From: Planctomycetota bacterium
GTDB taxonomy: Bacteria > Planctomycetota > UBA1135 > GCA-002686595
Direction of reading: 5' to 3'
Length of the DNA stretch: 64,000 bases
NCBI GenBank assembly: GCA_014237855.1
Contig: JABACD010000016.1
Coordinates: 1 to 64,000, forward strand
Below the pieces are notes generated by a model. The model was not told the origin of the DNA and searched no databases. It was given only the letters and a program-made list of their open reading frames with translations. A program made the position numbers and the translations under genes. This document shows, in pieces, positions 34,571 through 44,001 of the stretch (position 1 is its first letter; each line of letters opens with the position of its first letter).

Positions 34571-34762
34571 GGAGCCGTCTCCGAAGGAGACGACTCCGCG
34601 CAGGTCTCACTCGGTGCAAGCACCGAGCAAAGGGCTGGAAGCGGTGGCAGGTATGCCTCCAGCGGCCTCGAATCATCCGGCAGGAGGGTCATCGAGGCTC
34701 CCTGGTAAACCAGGGCACCAGGCTTCGCCTGGATGTCGACGGCAGTCGGCAGGAACGCCGTC
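34571..34762 (+). terminator. Cluster of four short hairpins downstream of the pseudopilin genes
   Basis: Four inverted repeats follow one another. They are CGTCTCC-GAA-GGAGACG (34576-34592, extended by GGAG/CTCC), CCCTGG/CCAGGG (34700-34715), CCAGGC-TTC-GCCTGG (34718-34732) and GACGGC/GCCGTC (34738-34762). The first is probably the terminator. The others may be a structured RNA or terminators for the convergent gene ending at 34851. The rest of the 34549-34850 gap shows no gene. Confidence 0.45.
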
Positions 34763-34850
34763 AACGGGGAACGAATCTAACAGCAACCCCTCAGATCTGT
34801 CTACACATAGAATCCCGTACTCAGTACGAAAACAGGCTGAGGCGGTGTAT

Positions 34851-36173
34851 CTACTTCCTTGCAGCACAGGTTCGGAAACCTGAATACGTGTCGTTGCGCT
34901 TGGGCTCGAAGAAATTGCGGTACTCGTTGTACGCGAGACACGAATGGGTTGCCCAGGATCCGCCTCGAAGGACCTTGCGAGCGCCAAACCAGGGCTGCGA
35001 GTACTCCCTGTAAGGCTTATCAATCACATAGCCAGGGAAGGGATAGAAATCAGAATCTGTCCACTCCCAGACATTTCCGATCATCTGCCTGCACCCGAAG
35101 AGGCTGTCTCCATCGGGAAAAGCAGCAACATCCACCAGGCCGCCATACATCATCGAACAGTTCGTGATGATGTCATGAGATTCGCTGTTGCCCCAGGGGT
35201 AGCGGCGCTTGTCTCGGCCGAGCTCGCCTCCATCAGCACCCCTCGCCCCGGCGGCAGCCGTCTCCCACTCCAGCTCGCTCGGCAGACGCCTTCCTGCCCA
35301 GCGGCAATAGGCATCGGCCTCGTACCAGCTGACGTGCACGACCGGATGGCTTGGCTCAAGAGGAACGACCTCGTCGAAACAGGCTCGATACCAGCCGACT
35401 CCGTCCGGTCTCCAGCTGATCGGGTGGTCGAGTTCGGCTGAGCGACGCCAGCTCCAGCCCTCAGTCGACCACAGCTCAGGGCGGTGATAGCCACCGTCAT
35501 CGACAAAGGCCGCAAACTCAGAGGCCGTTACAGGGGAGCGCGCAATGAGAAACGGCTCAACCTCGATCTCGTGACCCCACTTCTCATTGTCGTATACAAA
35601 TTTCGAGTTGCGAGATGCGCCGAGCACGAAGGTCCCACCAGCAACCTCCACATCACCGGGCAGGTCTCCAGCTGAGAGCCCGGACGTCTCGGCTCGACCA
35701 AAGGCCGCGATAGGTGCCCGCAAGCCGACGAATTGCCGCATGTAGGCGAGAGCCTCCTGATGCATGCACTCATGATTGACCGCAAGTCGGTAGTGGTAGC
35801 GGTCTCGATCTGTCGGCTCGCGCCCCTCCATGCGCTCGAGAACTCGGTGCAGGATTGTTCGAGCGTAGTCCTTGGTCCCGGGCCTGTCTGGAAGGTCCAG
35901 CATCCAACGGTCGCCGTGCGCAACATCGAAGGAATTGTAGAGCTCGTTCCCATTCTCCATCAGGAGGTCGCCCCCATCGAGCTCTCGCAGCAGGAAGGCC
36001 TCGTAGAAGAAGGTGACGTGCCCCAGTTCCCAGAGAATCGGGTTGAGGTTCTCCCTGAGCGGGACTCCCAGCTCTTCGTCTCCCAGGTCATCAGTCAGCG
36101 CAGCCGTACGCGCGTGCGCCTCGCGCACGGCACGGACCAGATCGGCTGTGGTCTCGGATCTCTTGGGACTCAT
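34851..36173 (-). CDS. EgtB-type sulfoxide synthase (ergothioneine or selenoneine family)
   Basis: This 440-residue protein has a DinB-like helical N-terminal half with ILWELGHVTFFYEAFLL (His near residue 52) and NHECMHQEALAYM (His 134 and 138), the three iron ligands. The C-terminal FGE-sulfatase domain follows (VTASEFAAFVDDGGY, PVVHVSWYEADAYCRWAG, GNVWEWTDSDFYPF, LRGGSWATH). Such enzymes join a thiol or selenol to the imidazole of hercynine. Without the methyltransferase partner (EgtD) nearby, and with an Asn-Pro-Ile-Leu-Trp opening, it could be EgtB or the selenoneine synthase SenA; the two are hard to tell apart here. Confidence 0.85.
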   Translation of the reverse strand: MSPKRSETTADLVRAVREAHARTAALTDDLGDEELGVPLRENLNPILWELGHVTFFYEAFLLRELDGGDLLMENGNELYNSFDVAHGDRWMLDLPDRPGTKDYARTILHRVLERMEGREPTDRDRYHYRLAVNHECMHQEALAYMRQFVGLRAPIAAFGRAETSGLSAGDLPGDVEVAGGTFVLGASRNSKFVYDNEKWGHEIEVEPFLIARSPVTASEFAAFVDDGGYHRPELWSTEGWSWRRSAELDHPISWRPDGVGWYRACFDEVVPLEPSHPVVHVSWYEADAYCRWAGRRLPSELEWETAAAGARGADGGELGRDKRRYPWGNSESHDIITNCSMMYGGLVDVAAFPDGDSLFGCRQMIGNVWEWTDSDFYPFPGYVIDKPYREYSQPWFGARKVLRGGSWATHSCLAYNEYRNFFEPKRNDTYSGFRTCAARK

Positions 36174-36311
36174 CTAGAGGTATCCAAACATGGCCCTTTG
36201 GCCCGGGCCATGGGCCTTTCCATTCTTGCAGGTTGATGATGAGCAATAAACGAAGTGCTGCTGCTCTGTTTCCGGGCTGCGCCGGCTGCAAGGATTGAAT
36301 AACCTCCGCAG

Positions 36312-38609
36312 GTGCTCAGCCAGAAGAACCTACCGCTGCTCGGAATCCTGCTCATCACCCTGGCCCTCTCGGGGCTCTCCAGGTATGCACAGTCCAGGGC
36401 CGTGCAGCTGGACCGAGCGCAGGGCTGGGTGACCACGGACCCTGACAGCCTCTACCACATGAGGCGTGTCGATCGTGCCCTCACAGAGGGCTGGCCCGTG
36501 GCCGAGACCGACGAGTTGCTGAACCACCCTGAAGGCTCAGCGATTCCCTGGCCGCCGTACTACACCTACCTCAGCAGTGCACTCCTCTCCCCCTTTGCTG
36601 ACGAGGAGCCCGAGTCACGGCGGGCTCTTGTGGAACAAGGGGTCGGCTCGCTTGCTCTCTTGTTCGGGGTGCTGACCACGCTGATGGCCTGCCTCGCTGG
36701 TCAGGTGATCGCGGGGCGTGCCGGAGCCCTGGTGGCAGGCAGCTATCACGCTCTGTGTCAGGTTGCGATCGCGTACGGAAAGCTTGGCAATGGAGACCAC
36801 CACAGCTTCGTCTCGTTCCTCAGCGGAGCCCTACTCCTCCTGTTCACCCTGACACTTTGCGGCGACCGACTCCGGTCACGTAAGAGCTCCTTATTGCTCG
36901 GCTCCAGCGCAGGCCTGCTAGCAGGCTTGCTGCTTGGCTCCTGGGTGGGCGGGATGATGCTCCTGATCCAGCTCGAGCTGGTCCTTGGCTGGCTCCTCCT
37001 TCGTCAATCCAAGGACGGGCGAGACGGGCTCGGGGAGTTCGGACTCTCATTCCATGTGGTTGCTGGCCTGGTCCTCACTCCGGCAGTCCTGGCCAGCCCC
37101 TGGACTGATGTTCAAACCTGGATGGTGGTCAACCTCTCCTTCTTCCACCTGGCCTTCCTGACGCTTGGCGGTGCCGTCTTCGTACCGCTGTTCTTCATCC
37201 CCCGTGGAGCTCGGGGGCTGCGAATCTACCCCTGGATCGTTGCCGCCACGCTCGGAGCTCTTGCTGCAATCCTGCTCTTGAGCGACCTCGAGGTGGCCCG
37301 CGCTGTGCGCGAAGGCTTCGACTGGGCCAGCCGCACCAACGAGTTCATGGCGGGCATCAGGGAGTCACGCTCGCTCTTTGCCGCAGATGCAAGCCCAACC
37401 GCCTCGCAGACCCTCGGCCTGGGCCTGTGGGTGCTCCCGATCGCCTGGCTCGGCGCCACCTGGAGCTGTTTCCGTCGCGGAGAGATCAAGCTCTTGCCCT
37501 GGGTGGTCTGCGTTCCCCTGCTCGTGCTCCAGACCGCGCAACAAGCACGCTTTGCCGAGTCTCTTGTCCTGCCCATGGCCGTCCTGCTCGGCTGGGGCGC
37601 AGCTTGCCTCCATGGCTGGAAGAGCCTGAGCCCGCTCGGCCACCTGGGCACCTTTCTTCGTGGGCTCCCCGGTCTGGTGGTGGCCCTCGCTGCCTTGCTG
37701 ATCGTGGGCCTCTGCAACGCGACGAGCACCATGAACAGCCTCGAACGCCTCTCCCAGGGCAAGCCCAGCCCCATCGAAGCCGAGGGCCCCGCCAAGGTCG
37801 CTGTCATCCAGATGCTGAACTGGCTGGGCAAGAACTCCTCGGCCACTGCCGATGACGGAGTGCTTGCCACCTGGGGTCATGGCCATGCCATCGAGTGGCG
37901 TGCCCAGCTGCCGTCGGTCGCCACAAACTTCGGTTCCTACGTGGGTGAAGAGGGCTTCCTGTTCCCTGCGCAGTTCTTCATGAGTGAGGATCCGGCTCGA
38001 GCTCGAGCCATGCTTGCTGATCGCGGGGTCAGATATGTCCTCGTCACCAGCCAGCTCCCCGATCACCTCGGCTCCATGATCGACATGGCCGCTCCGGAGC
38101 AGCGGGATCGCTGGGTCGAGCCAGGGGAGGAAGGCAAGATCAAGAGAGCCTGGTTCGAGACCATGGGGGCCCGCTTGATGTTCGACGGTGCCGTGTATCT
38201 GCAAGACACGATCCCTCCGCTCGGATTCTTGCGCCTGGTCAACATCTCTCCGATTCCAGACCAGGCTCGTCGATTACGAACCCCCACGGACGTCAGCCCT
38301 GCGGCCTGGCTCTGGGAACATGTCAAGGGAGCCCAGGTCGAAGCCTACGGCGAACCCGGAACGACGCTCTACGTGTCCATGACCATCAACTTCCCCCGCG
38401 CCAAGCGCCTGGTGAAGTGGCAGTCCAGCGCAATCGCCAACGAGCGCGGTCGAGCGGTTGTACGAGTTCCCTACTCGACTCAATCCTCGAACAAGCAGTG
38501 CCGTGTCATGCGCAGTAACTGGCGCTTCGGCAACTTCACGGGTGATCTGGAGCTGACCGAATCCGCCGTTCGCAACGGCGCACGGCTGCTGGTTCATGGC
38601 AACCCGTGA
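36312..38609 (+). CDS. STT3/PglB-like oligosaccharyltransferase candidate
   Basis: This 765-residue protein has around 11-13 membrane helices and an outer C-terminal domain. The first outer loop carries TTDPDSLYHMRRVDRAL (about 41-57), as in the D-x-D region of STT3. YGKLGNGDHHSFV near residue 160 matches the second metal motif. The C-terminal domain has LATWGHGHAIEW near 516, where the WWD acceptor motif of STT3 would be, followed by VATNFGSY and LADRGVRYVLV. The WWD is changed to TWG. It probably transfers a lipid-linked glycan to proteins outside the cell. GTG start at 36312; ribosome site weak. Confidence 0.68.
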   Translation: MLSQKNLPLLGILLITLALSGLSRYAQSRAVQLDRAQGWVTTDPDSLYHMRRVDRALTEGWPVAETDELLNHPEGSAIPWPPYYTYLSSALLSPFADEEPESRRALVEQGVGSLALLFGVLTTLMACLAGQVIAGRAGALVAGSYHALCQVAIAYGKLGNGDHHSFVSFLSGALLLLFTLTLCGDRLRSRKSSLLLGSSAGLLAGLLLGSWVGGMMLLIQLELVLGWLLLRQSKDGRDGLGEFGLSFHVVAGLVLTPAVLASPWTDVQTWMVVNLSFFHLAFLTLGGAVFVPLFFIPRGARGLRIYPWIVAATLGALAAILLLSDLEVARAVREGFDWASRTNEFMAGIRESRSLFAADASPTASQTLGLGLWVLPIAWLGATWSCFRRGEIKLLPWVVCVPLLVLQTAQQARFAESLVLPMAVLLGWGAACLHGWKSLSPLGHLGTFLRGLPGLVVALAALLIVGLCNATSTMNSLERLSQGKPSPIEAEGPAKVAVIQMLNWLGKNSSATADDGVLATWGHGHAIEWRAQLPSVATNFGSYVGEEGFLFPAQFFMSEDPARARAMLADRGVRYVLVTSQLPDHLGSMIDMAAPEQRDRWVEPGEEGKIKRAWFETMGARLMFDGAVYLQDTIPPLGFLRLVNISPIPDQARRLRTPTDVSPAAWLWEHVKGAQVEAYGEPGTTLYVSMTINFPRAKRLVKWQSSAIANERGRAVVRVPYSTQSSNKQCRVMRSNWRFGNFTGDLELTESAVRNGARLLVHGNP

Positions 38610-38622
38610 ATCAGCCCTGGCT

Positions 38623-40203
38623 TCAGTTCCCCGTCCAGCGCGCCAGTCGCAACAATCGCTCGTCGTTCTTCAGGGGAAAGAACCTGATATCGATCAGCGG
38701 AGCCAGCTCGTGGCCAGGCCTGAGGTGAGGTAGCAGCAGGTAGTCCCTCTGGTCAGGTGGTACCAGCTCGGCTCCGACGTAGGTGGGCTTCTTCAACAAG
38801 AAGTGATCGATCGGCACATGCCTATCGTGGCCAGGGGAGCGCCGCTTGCGCCTGACCTTGGCTGCATCTCCAGCGCGATTGGTCAGGCCGAAAGTGTCGT
38901 GAATGTGCAGACCCGAATAGAAGCCCACACCTCCAATCGTCCCTATGACCAGGGATTCACCGGGCTTGGTGCGATGCTTGAGCGCCTTGCCCAATCTCTG
39001 CCAGGCCAGGCCACGCTCGACCATGTTCTGCCACTGCACGTCTTCACTGACGTACTTGGGGGTGTTCCAGCGGAAGTGAAAGCGAGCTCGCAACCCTTCG
39101 GGCACGAGGTACGCGCCGCCTCCGGCTCCGATCGAGCTCATCACACAGAAGAGTGCGATCAATCCCGCGAGGGCGATGCCCAGAGGGCGTGCGCGCAGAT
39201 CACAGAGCCTCGCCAGGCTGGAAGCAAACAGCACGGTGATAAAGGGCAGAGCGAGGATCAGCATGCGCCCCATGGCCATGAAGTCGCCCCCAATGTAGAT
39301 CCCGTAGGCAAACGTTGCCGCCACGACGGACCAGGCAGTGAGTCTCTGGGCACGCGGCATGCGGCCCGGCAGCACCAAGGCCACCAGCATCATCACGGGA
39401 ATCGCAATGTAGGAGAGCAAGAACTCAACGTCGTAGTTGAGGCCGCGTTCGAGGGTCATCGATGAGACCCCCACCTTTACCCGTGCGGTGTTGGGCAGCC
39501 AGTCGCCGTGATAGAGAGTGCGAAAGAGGGTCTGGGCACCAAAGGCCCCGAGAGTGACGAGCCCGCTCCTCAGCGCCCCCCTGCGCAGCTCAACCTGCTG
39601 GGCCAAGCTGCCTGCGAGGAAGGCCCCGGCGTGCACCAGGCCAAGGAACAGGAGGGCGTCGGCCCGCAGCAAGACCCCGAGCGCAGAGACCACGGCGGCC
39701 AACCGCCAGCGGCAGCACCTGGAGTCACCAAGTAGCAGCCCCCACACCGCAAAGACGGCACAGACCATCGGCATGGTAGCCAGTCCACTCGTTGACCAGA
39801 CAGCAAAGGGTGGCAGGGTGACCAACACCAGTGGTGCCAGCACGAGCTGCCAGACTGGCCCCGGAGTATTCCAAGCAACTCGCTTCACGACGAGCCAGAG
39901 CAACACCAGGGAGCTGGCTGCCGAGAGACACTGGGCCGCGACTGGAATCGAGGCGCCGATCACCTTCAACGCGGCGAGCAGCACCACCCACAGGAAGTTG
40001 GAGTAGCCCTCGACGGGCGAGTCACCGGGGTTGTAGCGCAGCCCCAGGCCCTCGGCCAGATGCTGGCTGTACCGAAAGGAGATGAAGGCATCGTCACACA
40101 CCCAGCGGTACTGCCACAGGAGCCAGGTGGCAGGTATTCCAACCAGCATCCAGGCGAAGAGGGCTCGGATCCGGAGCTGGGGGCGGTGTTCGGGGGTCGT
40201 CAT
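38623..40203 (-). CDS. GT-C membrane glycosyltransferase
   Basis: This 526-residue polytopic protein starts at the ATG at 40203. Right after the first helix comes the GT-C acidic loop CDDAFISFRYSQHLAEGLGL and GDSPVEGYSNFLWVVLLA, similar to the AftB/arabinofuranosyltransferase group. IYIGGDFMAMGRMLILALPF lies near residue 290. About 10-12 membrane helices fill the first 400 residues; the C-terminal soluble part faces outside. It is likely to use a polyprenyl-phosphate sugar donor. It ends 13 bases from the convergent STT3-like gene, so a link to glycan assembly is plausible. Confidence 0.8.
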   Translation of the reverse strand: MTTPEHRPQLRIRALFAWMLVGIPATWLLWQYRWVCDDAFISFRYSQHLAEGLGLRYNPGDSPVEGYSNFLWVVLLAALKVIGASIPVAAQCLSAASSLVLLWLVVKRVAWNTPGPVWQLVLAPLVLVTLPPFAVWSTSGLATMPMVCAVFAVWGLLLGDSRCCRWRLAAVVSALGVLLRADALLFLGLVHAGAFLAGSLAQQVELRRGALRSGLVTLGAFGAQTLFRTLYHGDWLPNTARVKVGVSSMTLERGLNYDVEFLLSYIAIPVMMLVALVLPGRMPRAQRLTAWSVVAATFAYGIYIGGDFMAMGRMLILALPFITVLFASSLARLCDLRARPLGIALAGLIALFCVMSSIGAGGGAYLVPEGLRARFHFRWNTPKYVSEDVQWQNMVERGLAWQRLGKALKHRTKPGESLVIGTIGGVGFYSGLHIHDTFGLTNRAGDAAKVRRKRRSPGHDRHVPIDHFLLKKPTYVGAELVPPDQRDYLLLPHLRPGHELAPLIDIRFFPLKNDERLLRLARWTGN

Positions 40204-40346
40204 GGGAGTGTCGAGCTTCCGGATTCTAACGACGAATTGCCCCGCGCTCCCCTCCCTAAAGGGCCCCCTGGCCACCACAGTCCATTTGACCTGGAGAATT
40301 TCGCGATTTGCGTCACGCTTGAGGTGCCTCGATACGAGTGCCTGTG

Positions 40347-43300
40347 ATGAGAGACCGCAAGCTCGACCGACTCTTCGACCGCTTCCGCCACAAGGGGGAT
40401 ACGTCCGCCCTGGCCAGGGTTTTCGATGCCACCGCACCGGAGCTCCTCGGCCTGGCGACGCACCTCGTGCGGGACGTGGGTGAGGGTGAGGACCTGCTGC
40501 AACAGACCTTCCTGACCGCCATCGAGAAGGCCGACCGCTATGACGCGGATCGGCGGCTCGTCCCTTGGCTGGTCGGGATCCTGGTGCGCCACGCCCACGA
40601 GGCGCGGCGCCGCCGGTCGCGGCCCGAGGGAGAACCTCTCCCCGAGCTCGTCGGTGGAGAGGATCCAGAGGGTTCCGCAGAGGAAAGCGAGCTCACGGAC
40701 TCCGTCAAGGACGCCCTCGGTCGACTGCCCGCAAGTTATCGCGACGTGCTGGAGCCCTATCTCCTGCACGGCGAGCGCGCCGTCGACATCGCCCGCTCCT
40801 GCGGCAAGTCCCCCGGAACCGTTCGCGTGCAGATTCGACGGGGGCTCGATGAGCTCCGTCGGACCTTGCCGGCGGGACTGGCCGCAGGCTCCGGCGTCCT
40901 CCTGGGCGGTCGGACTCTGGCGGACGTGCGTGGCGCGGTCCTCGAGCATGCCTCGAGGATCAGCGCTCACGGCACGGCCACCGGCGTCACCGCTGTTACC
41001 TCGACCTCACTCGTATCGTCCAGCAGTCTGCTGGGAGGCCTCGTCATGTCCACCAAGTTCGCAATCGTCGCATTCGCCCTCTCCCTGCTCACTCTCTTCG
41101 GCTGGCTCGTACAGCGCGACGGCACATCGGACCTACGAGCGCTCGTCGATGCGAGCGGGAGCCTCGGTCCGATACCCAGCACAAGTCCCATCGCCGCAGG
41201 GATCCCCATCGATTCCTCCACGACGTCTACCGAGGCTTCGACCGAAACAGAGCGAGTCGCCGAGAGCACGATCGAGGCGAATCCTTCGGGACTCGAGGCG
41301 GCCCTGGCCGGGGCAGGTGGTCGAGTGATCGACGAGTACGGCAACTCCGTCGCGGGTATCACCGTGCAGCTGCTCGAGATCCGATCATCCATGTTCGAGA
41401 ATCTCGTCAGCACTCCCTTCGATGGCGACCTCGCACGAGGACTCAGGGCGCTGGCCCGGAACCCGGTCGTCGCGACCGATGAGACGGACGCCGAGGGCCG
41501 CTTTGACTTCTGGGGGGCCGACCCCCAGGGCGCGCACGGCATCGGCATCGACCTGGGCGGTGATCGGCCGGCCCTGCGCTTCATCGATCAAGAGCTGACC
41601 ACGGGAGAGAGTGGCGACCTCGGCACCATCCAGCTCGAGGCGAGCCGAACCCTCCGTGGCCGAGTCGTCGACTCGAAGGGACGCCCGGTCGTCGGATCGC
41701 GAGTGCGCGCAGGCGACTTCCCCGATGAGATGCACGGGCTGGCCGCCATCCGACAGGGCGGCACCGTCCTGAGTTCCGATCGCGGCGGGTTTGTGCTCGA
41801 GGTTCCCACGTGGTTGGATGCCTGGATCGACCTGCTACCGATTCCCTCCACCCAGACCGACGGGCAGGGACGCTTCGAGCTGAACGGCGTCGGCACCAGC
41901 GTCGCGAGCCTGTTCGTCGATCACCCTCGACACGGGGTGATCATCAGCCCGATCTGGAGTGATCTCGCTGATCTCGAAGACATCGCCTTTCCAGCTCCCA
42001 AGCGCTATAGGGGTCGCGTGGTCGACTCAACGGGGAGTGCGGTGACCGAGGCAGAGGTGATGTTCGGCGCCGCCCTGTTCATCAGGCGGAGCCCGGATGA
42101 CAACGGCGTGGTCTGGGGAGATCTGTCCTCGGCGGCCGATGGTTCCTTCGAGTTCGAGGTGAGCGGATCACCCATGGTCGCCGCTCGCCGCGGTGTAGAT
42201 CACGAGTGGTTGGTGGTCTCGGACTTCGACGACGGCGGAGAGATCACTCTGAACTCCGATCTCGACGTCCAGTTCGAGCTACGGGATCGGGAGGGCTCGG
42301 TCATCACGGGCGCAGAACTGCACCTGTCACCATTCGCGAAGGCCTCCAAGCTCATAACTCTCCTCCAGAGCGACATGCGGAGAGGCGATGTCACGGAGGA
42401 GGCCCCAGGCAAGTTCACGGTCAGGGCCCTCGTCGAGGGCGACTACCGGGTCCGCGCTCAGGCCAAGGGATTCGCGATCCTCGACCGAGTGCTCCAAGTG
42501 GCCGAGGACGGAGACTCCTTCGAACTCGTGCTCGATCGAGCGGGGACTCGCAGGGTCCAGGTCGTCGACCTCGATGACCGTTCTCCTGTCTCCGGTGCGC
42601 GCGTGACAATCCAAGATCAGAACTTGGGCCAGTCGGTGATCGCGGTAGGGAGCACGGACGAGGCAGGCTACGTGGTACTGAGCGGTGTACCCGCCGAAGG
42701 CGAGCACGACCTCGCCCTGCGCGTGACCCACCCCGCCTATGCTGACTCACTGGACGGCTATGAGACCCGCGAGCCGGAGACGCGCACCGTGGAGCTTGCT
42801 TCGGGCACGCAGGCGAACTTCCAGGTCACGGTCGGCGGCGCAGCTCCTTTGGAGCCCTTGATGATCTCCATCCACCCCGACGAGGCGACCGGGAGCTTCA
42901 TGAGCCTCCCGACCACGGGCCTCACCGACCTGCGCGGGTCCGCGACCTTCTCGCAACTCCCCGCGGGAGAGTGGAGCTACACGGTCACGACTCGCTTCCT
43001 GAACACCGACGTCAAGAACCTGATCACCGCCGGGCAGCCGGAGATACTGGCTTCGGGCACGTTCAGCGTTGCGCCCGGAGCGACGGAGGAGATTCACGTC
43101 GAGCTAGCCGCGGACGACATCGAGGAGAGCCATGCATCCGAGAGTGCGGGCATCATGGGTCGAATCATGGTCGAAGGCGTCGTCCCTACGGGGCTCCAGG
43201 TGGGCGCCGTGCCCATGGAGGGCAATCAGGCCTCCGAACTCAGCTTGTTGCCTGTGTTACCTGGCGGTGAGTACCGAATCGACGGGCTCCGTCCAGGCAA

Positions 43301-43997
43301 GCACACGCTCTACGTAGGTTGTGGCAGCCTGGAGCGTGGCGACTTTGGTGTGATTGCCATGCCAAGAGTCGACATCAGGCCCGGCCGGGTCACGCGCAAG
43401 GACATTCATCTCAAGGGGTCCACCTTCGAGATCTCTCTGGTCGACGCCGCTGGCGAGCCGGTTCGCGACGGCGACTTCCATGCTTCACTCATGCTTGACG
43501 GTCCATCGAACAACCCGTACAGCCGCCGGTCAGGCGAGGGAGTCTACACGGTCACCGTCTGGGAAACCGGCGAGTACAAGCTGTGGGCCACCAGCCCGAC
43601 CGAGGGCAGCGCCACGCGCATCGTCGAATTCCTCGGCACTCCGAACGAACGCTACGAGCTCATTCTATCGCGGGGAGTTCCCTGTGCAGGAGAGATCGAG
43701 CTGCCGGAGGGCGACTACCCGAGCGAGGGTCAGCTCTTCTTCAGCCAGGGCGGCAGGAGGTTGTTCAACCGGTCCGTGCCCGTGACCTTCACCGACGGTC
43801 GTGCGACCTTCGAGATGATCGGTCTCCACCCCGGCAACTACCATGGCGGCGTGCATTTCTTAGAAACAGGAGAAGTGCTCCACCTGGCCCTCGTGCTGCC
43901 CGAGAGCGGCGATACCAACCTCCAACTCCTGCTGAGTACGGAGCTGCCGGAACCCGCGCCCGGATTCGATTTCCGGCCAGTGAATTCCGACGAATAG
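40347..43997 (+). CDS. ECF sigma factor fused through a membrane helix to carboxypeptidase-regulatory-like repeats
   Basis: This 1216-residue protein has a normal ECF sigma factor at its N-terminus. Region 2 is ATHLVRDVGEGEDLLQQTFLTAI (about 36-58) and region 4 is DALGRLPASYRDVLEPYLL with HTH SPGTVRVQIRRGL near 155-167. After a Ser/Thr-rich linker comes a membrane helix (FAIVAFALSLLTLFGWLVQ, about 235-253). The remaining 950 residues are extracytoplasmic beta-sandwich repeats (GRVIDEYGNSVAGITVQ, GRVVDSKGRPVVGSRVR, GRVVDSTGSAVTEAEV). This fits a sigma factor controlled directly by an outer sensor part, as proposed for planctomycete ECFs. Start ATG 40347, or GTG 40338. Confidence 0.9.
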   Translation: MRDRKLDRLFDRFRHKGDTSALARVFDATAPELLGLATHLVRDVGEGEDLLQQTFLTAIEKADRYDADRRLVPWLVGILVRHAHEARRRRSRPEGEPLPELVGGEDPEGSAEESELTDSVKDALGRLPASYRDVLEPYLLHGERAVDIARSCGKSPGTVRVQIRRGLDELRRTLPAGLAAGSGVLLGGRTLADVRGAVLEHASRISAHGTATGVTAVTSTSLVSSSSLLGGLVMSTKFAIVAFALSLLTLFGWLVQRDGTSDLRALVDASGSLGPIPSTSPIAAGIPIDSSTTSTEASTETERVAESTIEANPSGLEAALAGAGGRVIDEYGNSVAGITVQLLEIRSSMFENLVSTPFDGDLARGLRALARNPVVATDETDAEGRFDFWGADPQGAHGIGIDLGGDRPALRFIDQELTTGESGDLGTIQLEASRTLRGRVVDSKGRPVVGSRVRAGDFPDEMHGLAAIRQGGTVLSSDRGGFVLEVPTWLDAWIDLLPIPSTQTDGQGRFELNGVGTSVASLFVDHPRHGVIISPIWSDLADLEDIAFPAPKRYRGRVVDSTGSAVTEAEVMFGAALFIRRSPDDNGVVWGDLSSAADGSFEFEVSGSPMVAARRGVDHEWLVVSDFDDGGEITLNSDLDVQFELRDREGSVITGAELHLSPFAKASKLITLLQSDMRRGDVTEEAPGKFTVRALVEGDYRVRAQAKGFAILDRVLQVAEDGDSFELVLDRAGTRRVQVVDLDDRSPVSGARVTIQDQNLGQSVIAVGSTDEAGYVVLSGVPAEGEHDLALRVTHPAYADSLDGYETREPETRTVELASGTQANFQVTVGGAAPLEPLMISIHPDEATGSFMSLPTTGLTDLRGSATFSQLPAGEWSYTVTTRFLNTDVKNLITAGQPEILASGTFSVAPGATEEIHVELAADDIEESHASESAGIMGRIMVEGVVPTGLQVGAVPMEGNQASELSLLPVLPGGEYRIDGLRPGKHTLYVGCGSLERGDFGVIAMPRVDIRPGRVTRKDIHLKGSTFEISLVDAAGEPVRDGDFHASLMLDGPSNNPYSRRSGEGVYTVTVWETGEYKLWATSPTEGSATRIVEFLGTPNERYELILSRGVPCAGEIELPEGDYPSEGQLFFSQGGRRLFNRSVPVTFTDGRATFEMIGLHPGNYHGGVHFLETGEVLHLALVLPESGDTNLQLLLSTELPEPAPGFDFRPVNSDE

Positions 43998-44001
43998 AAC
44001 C

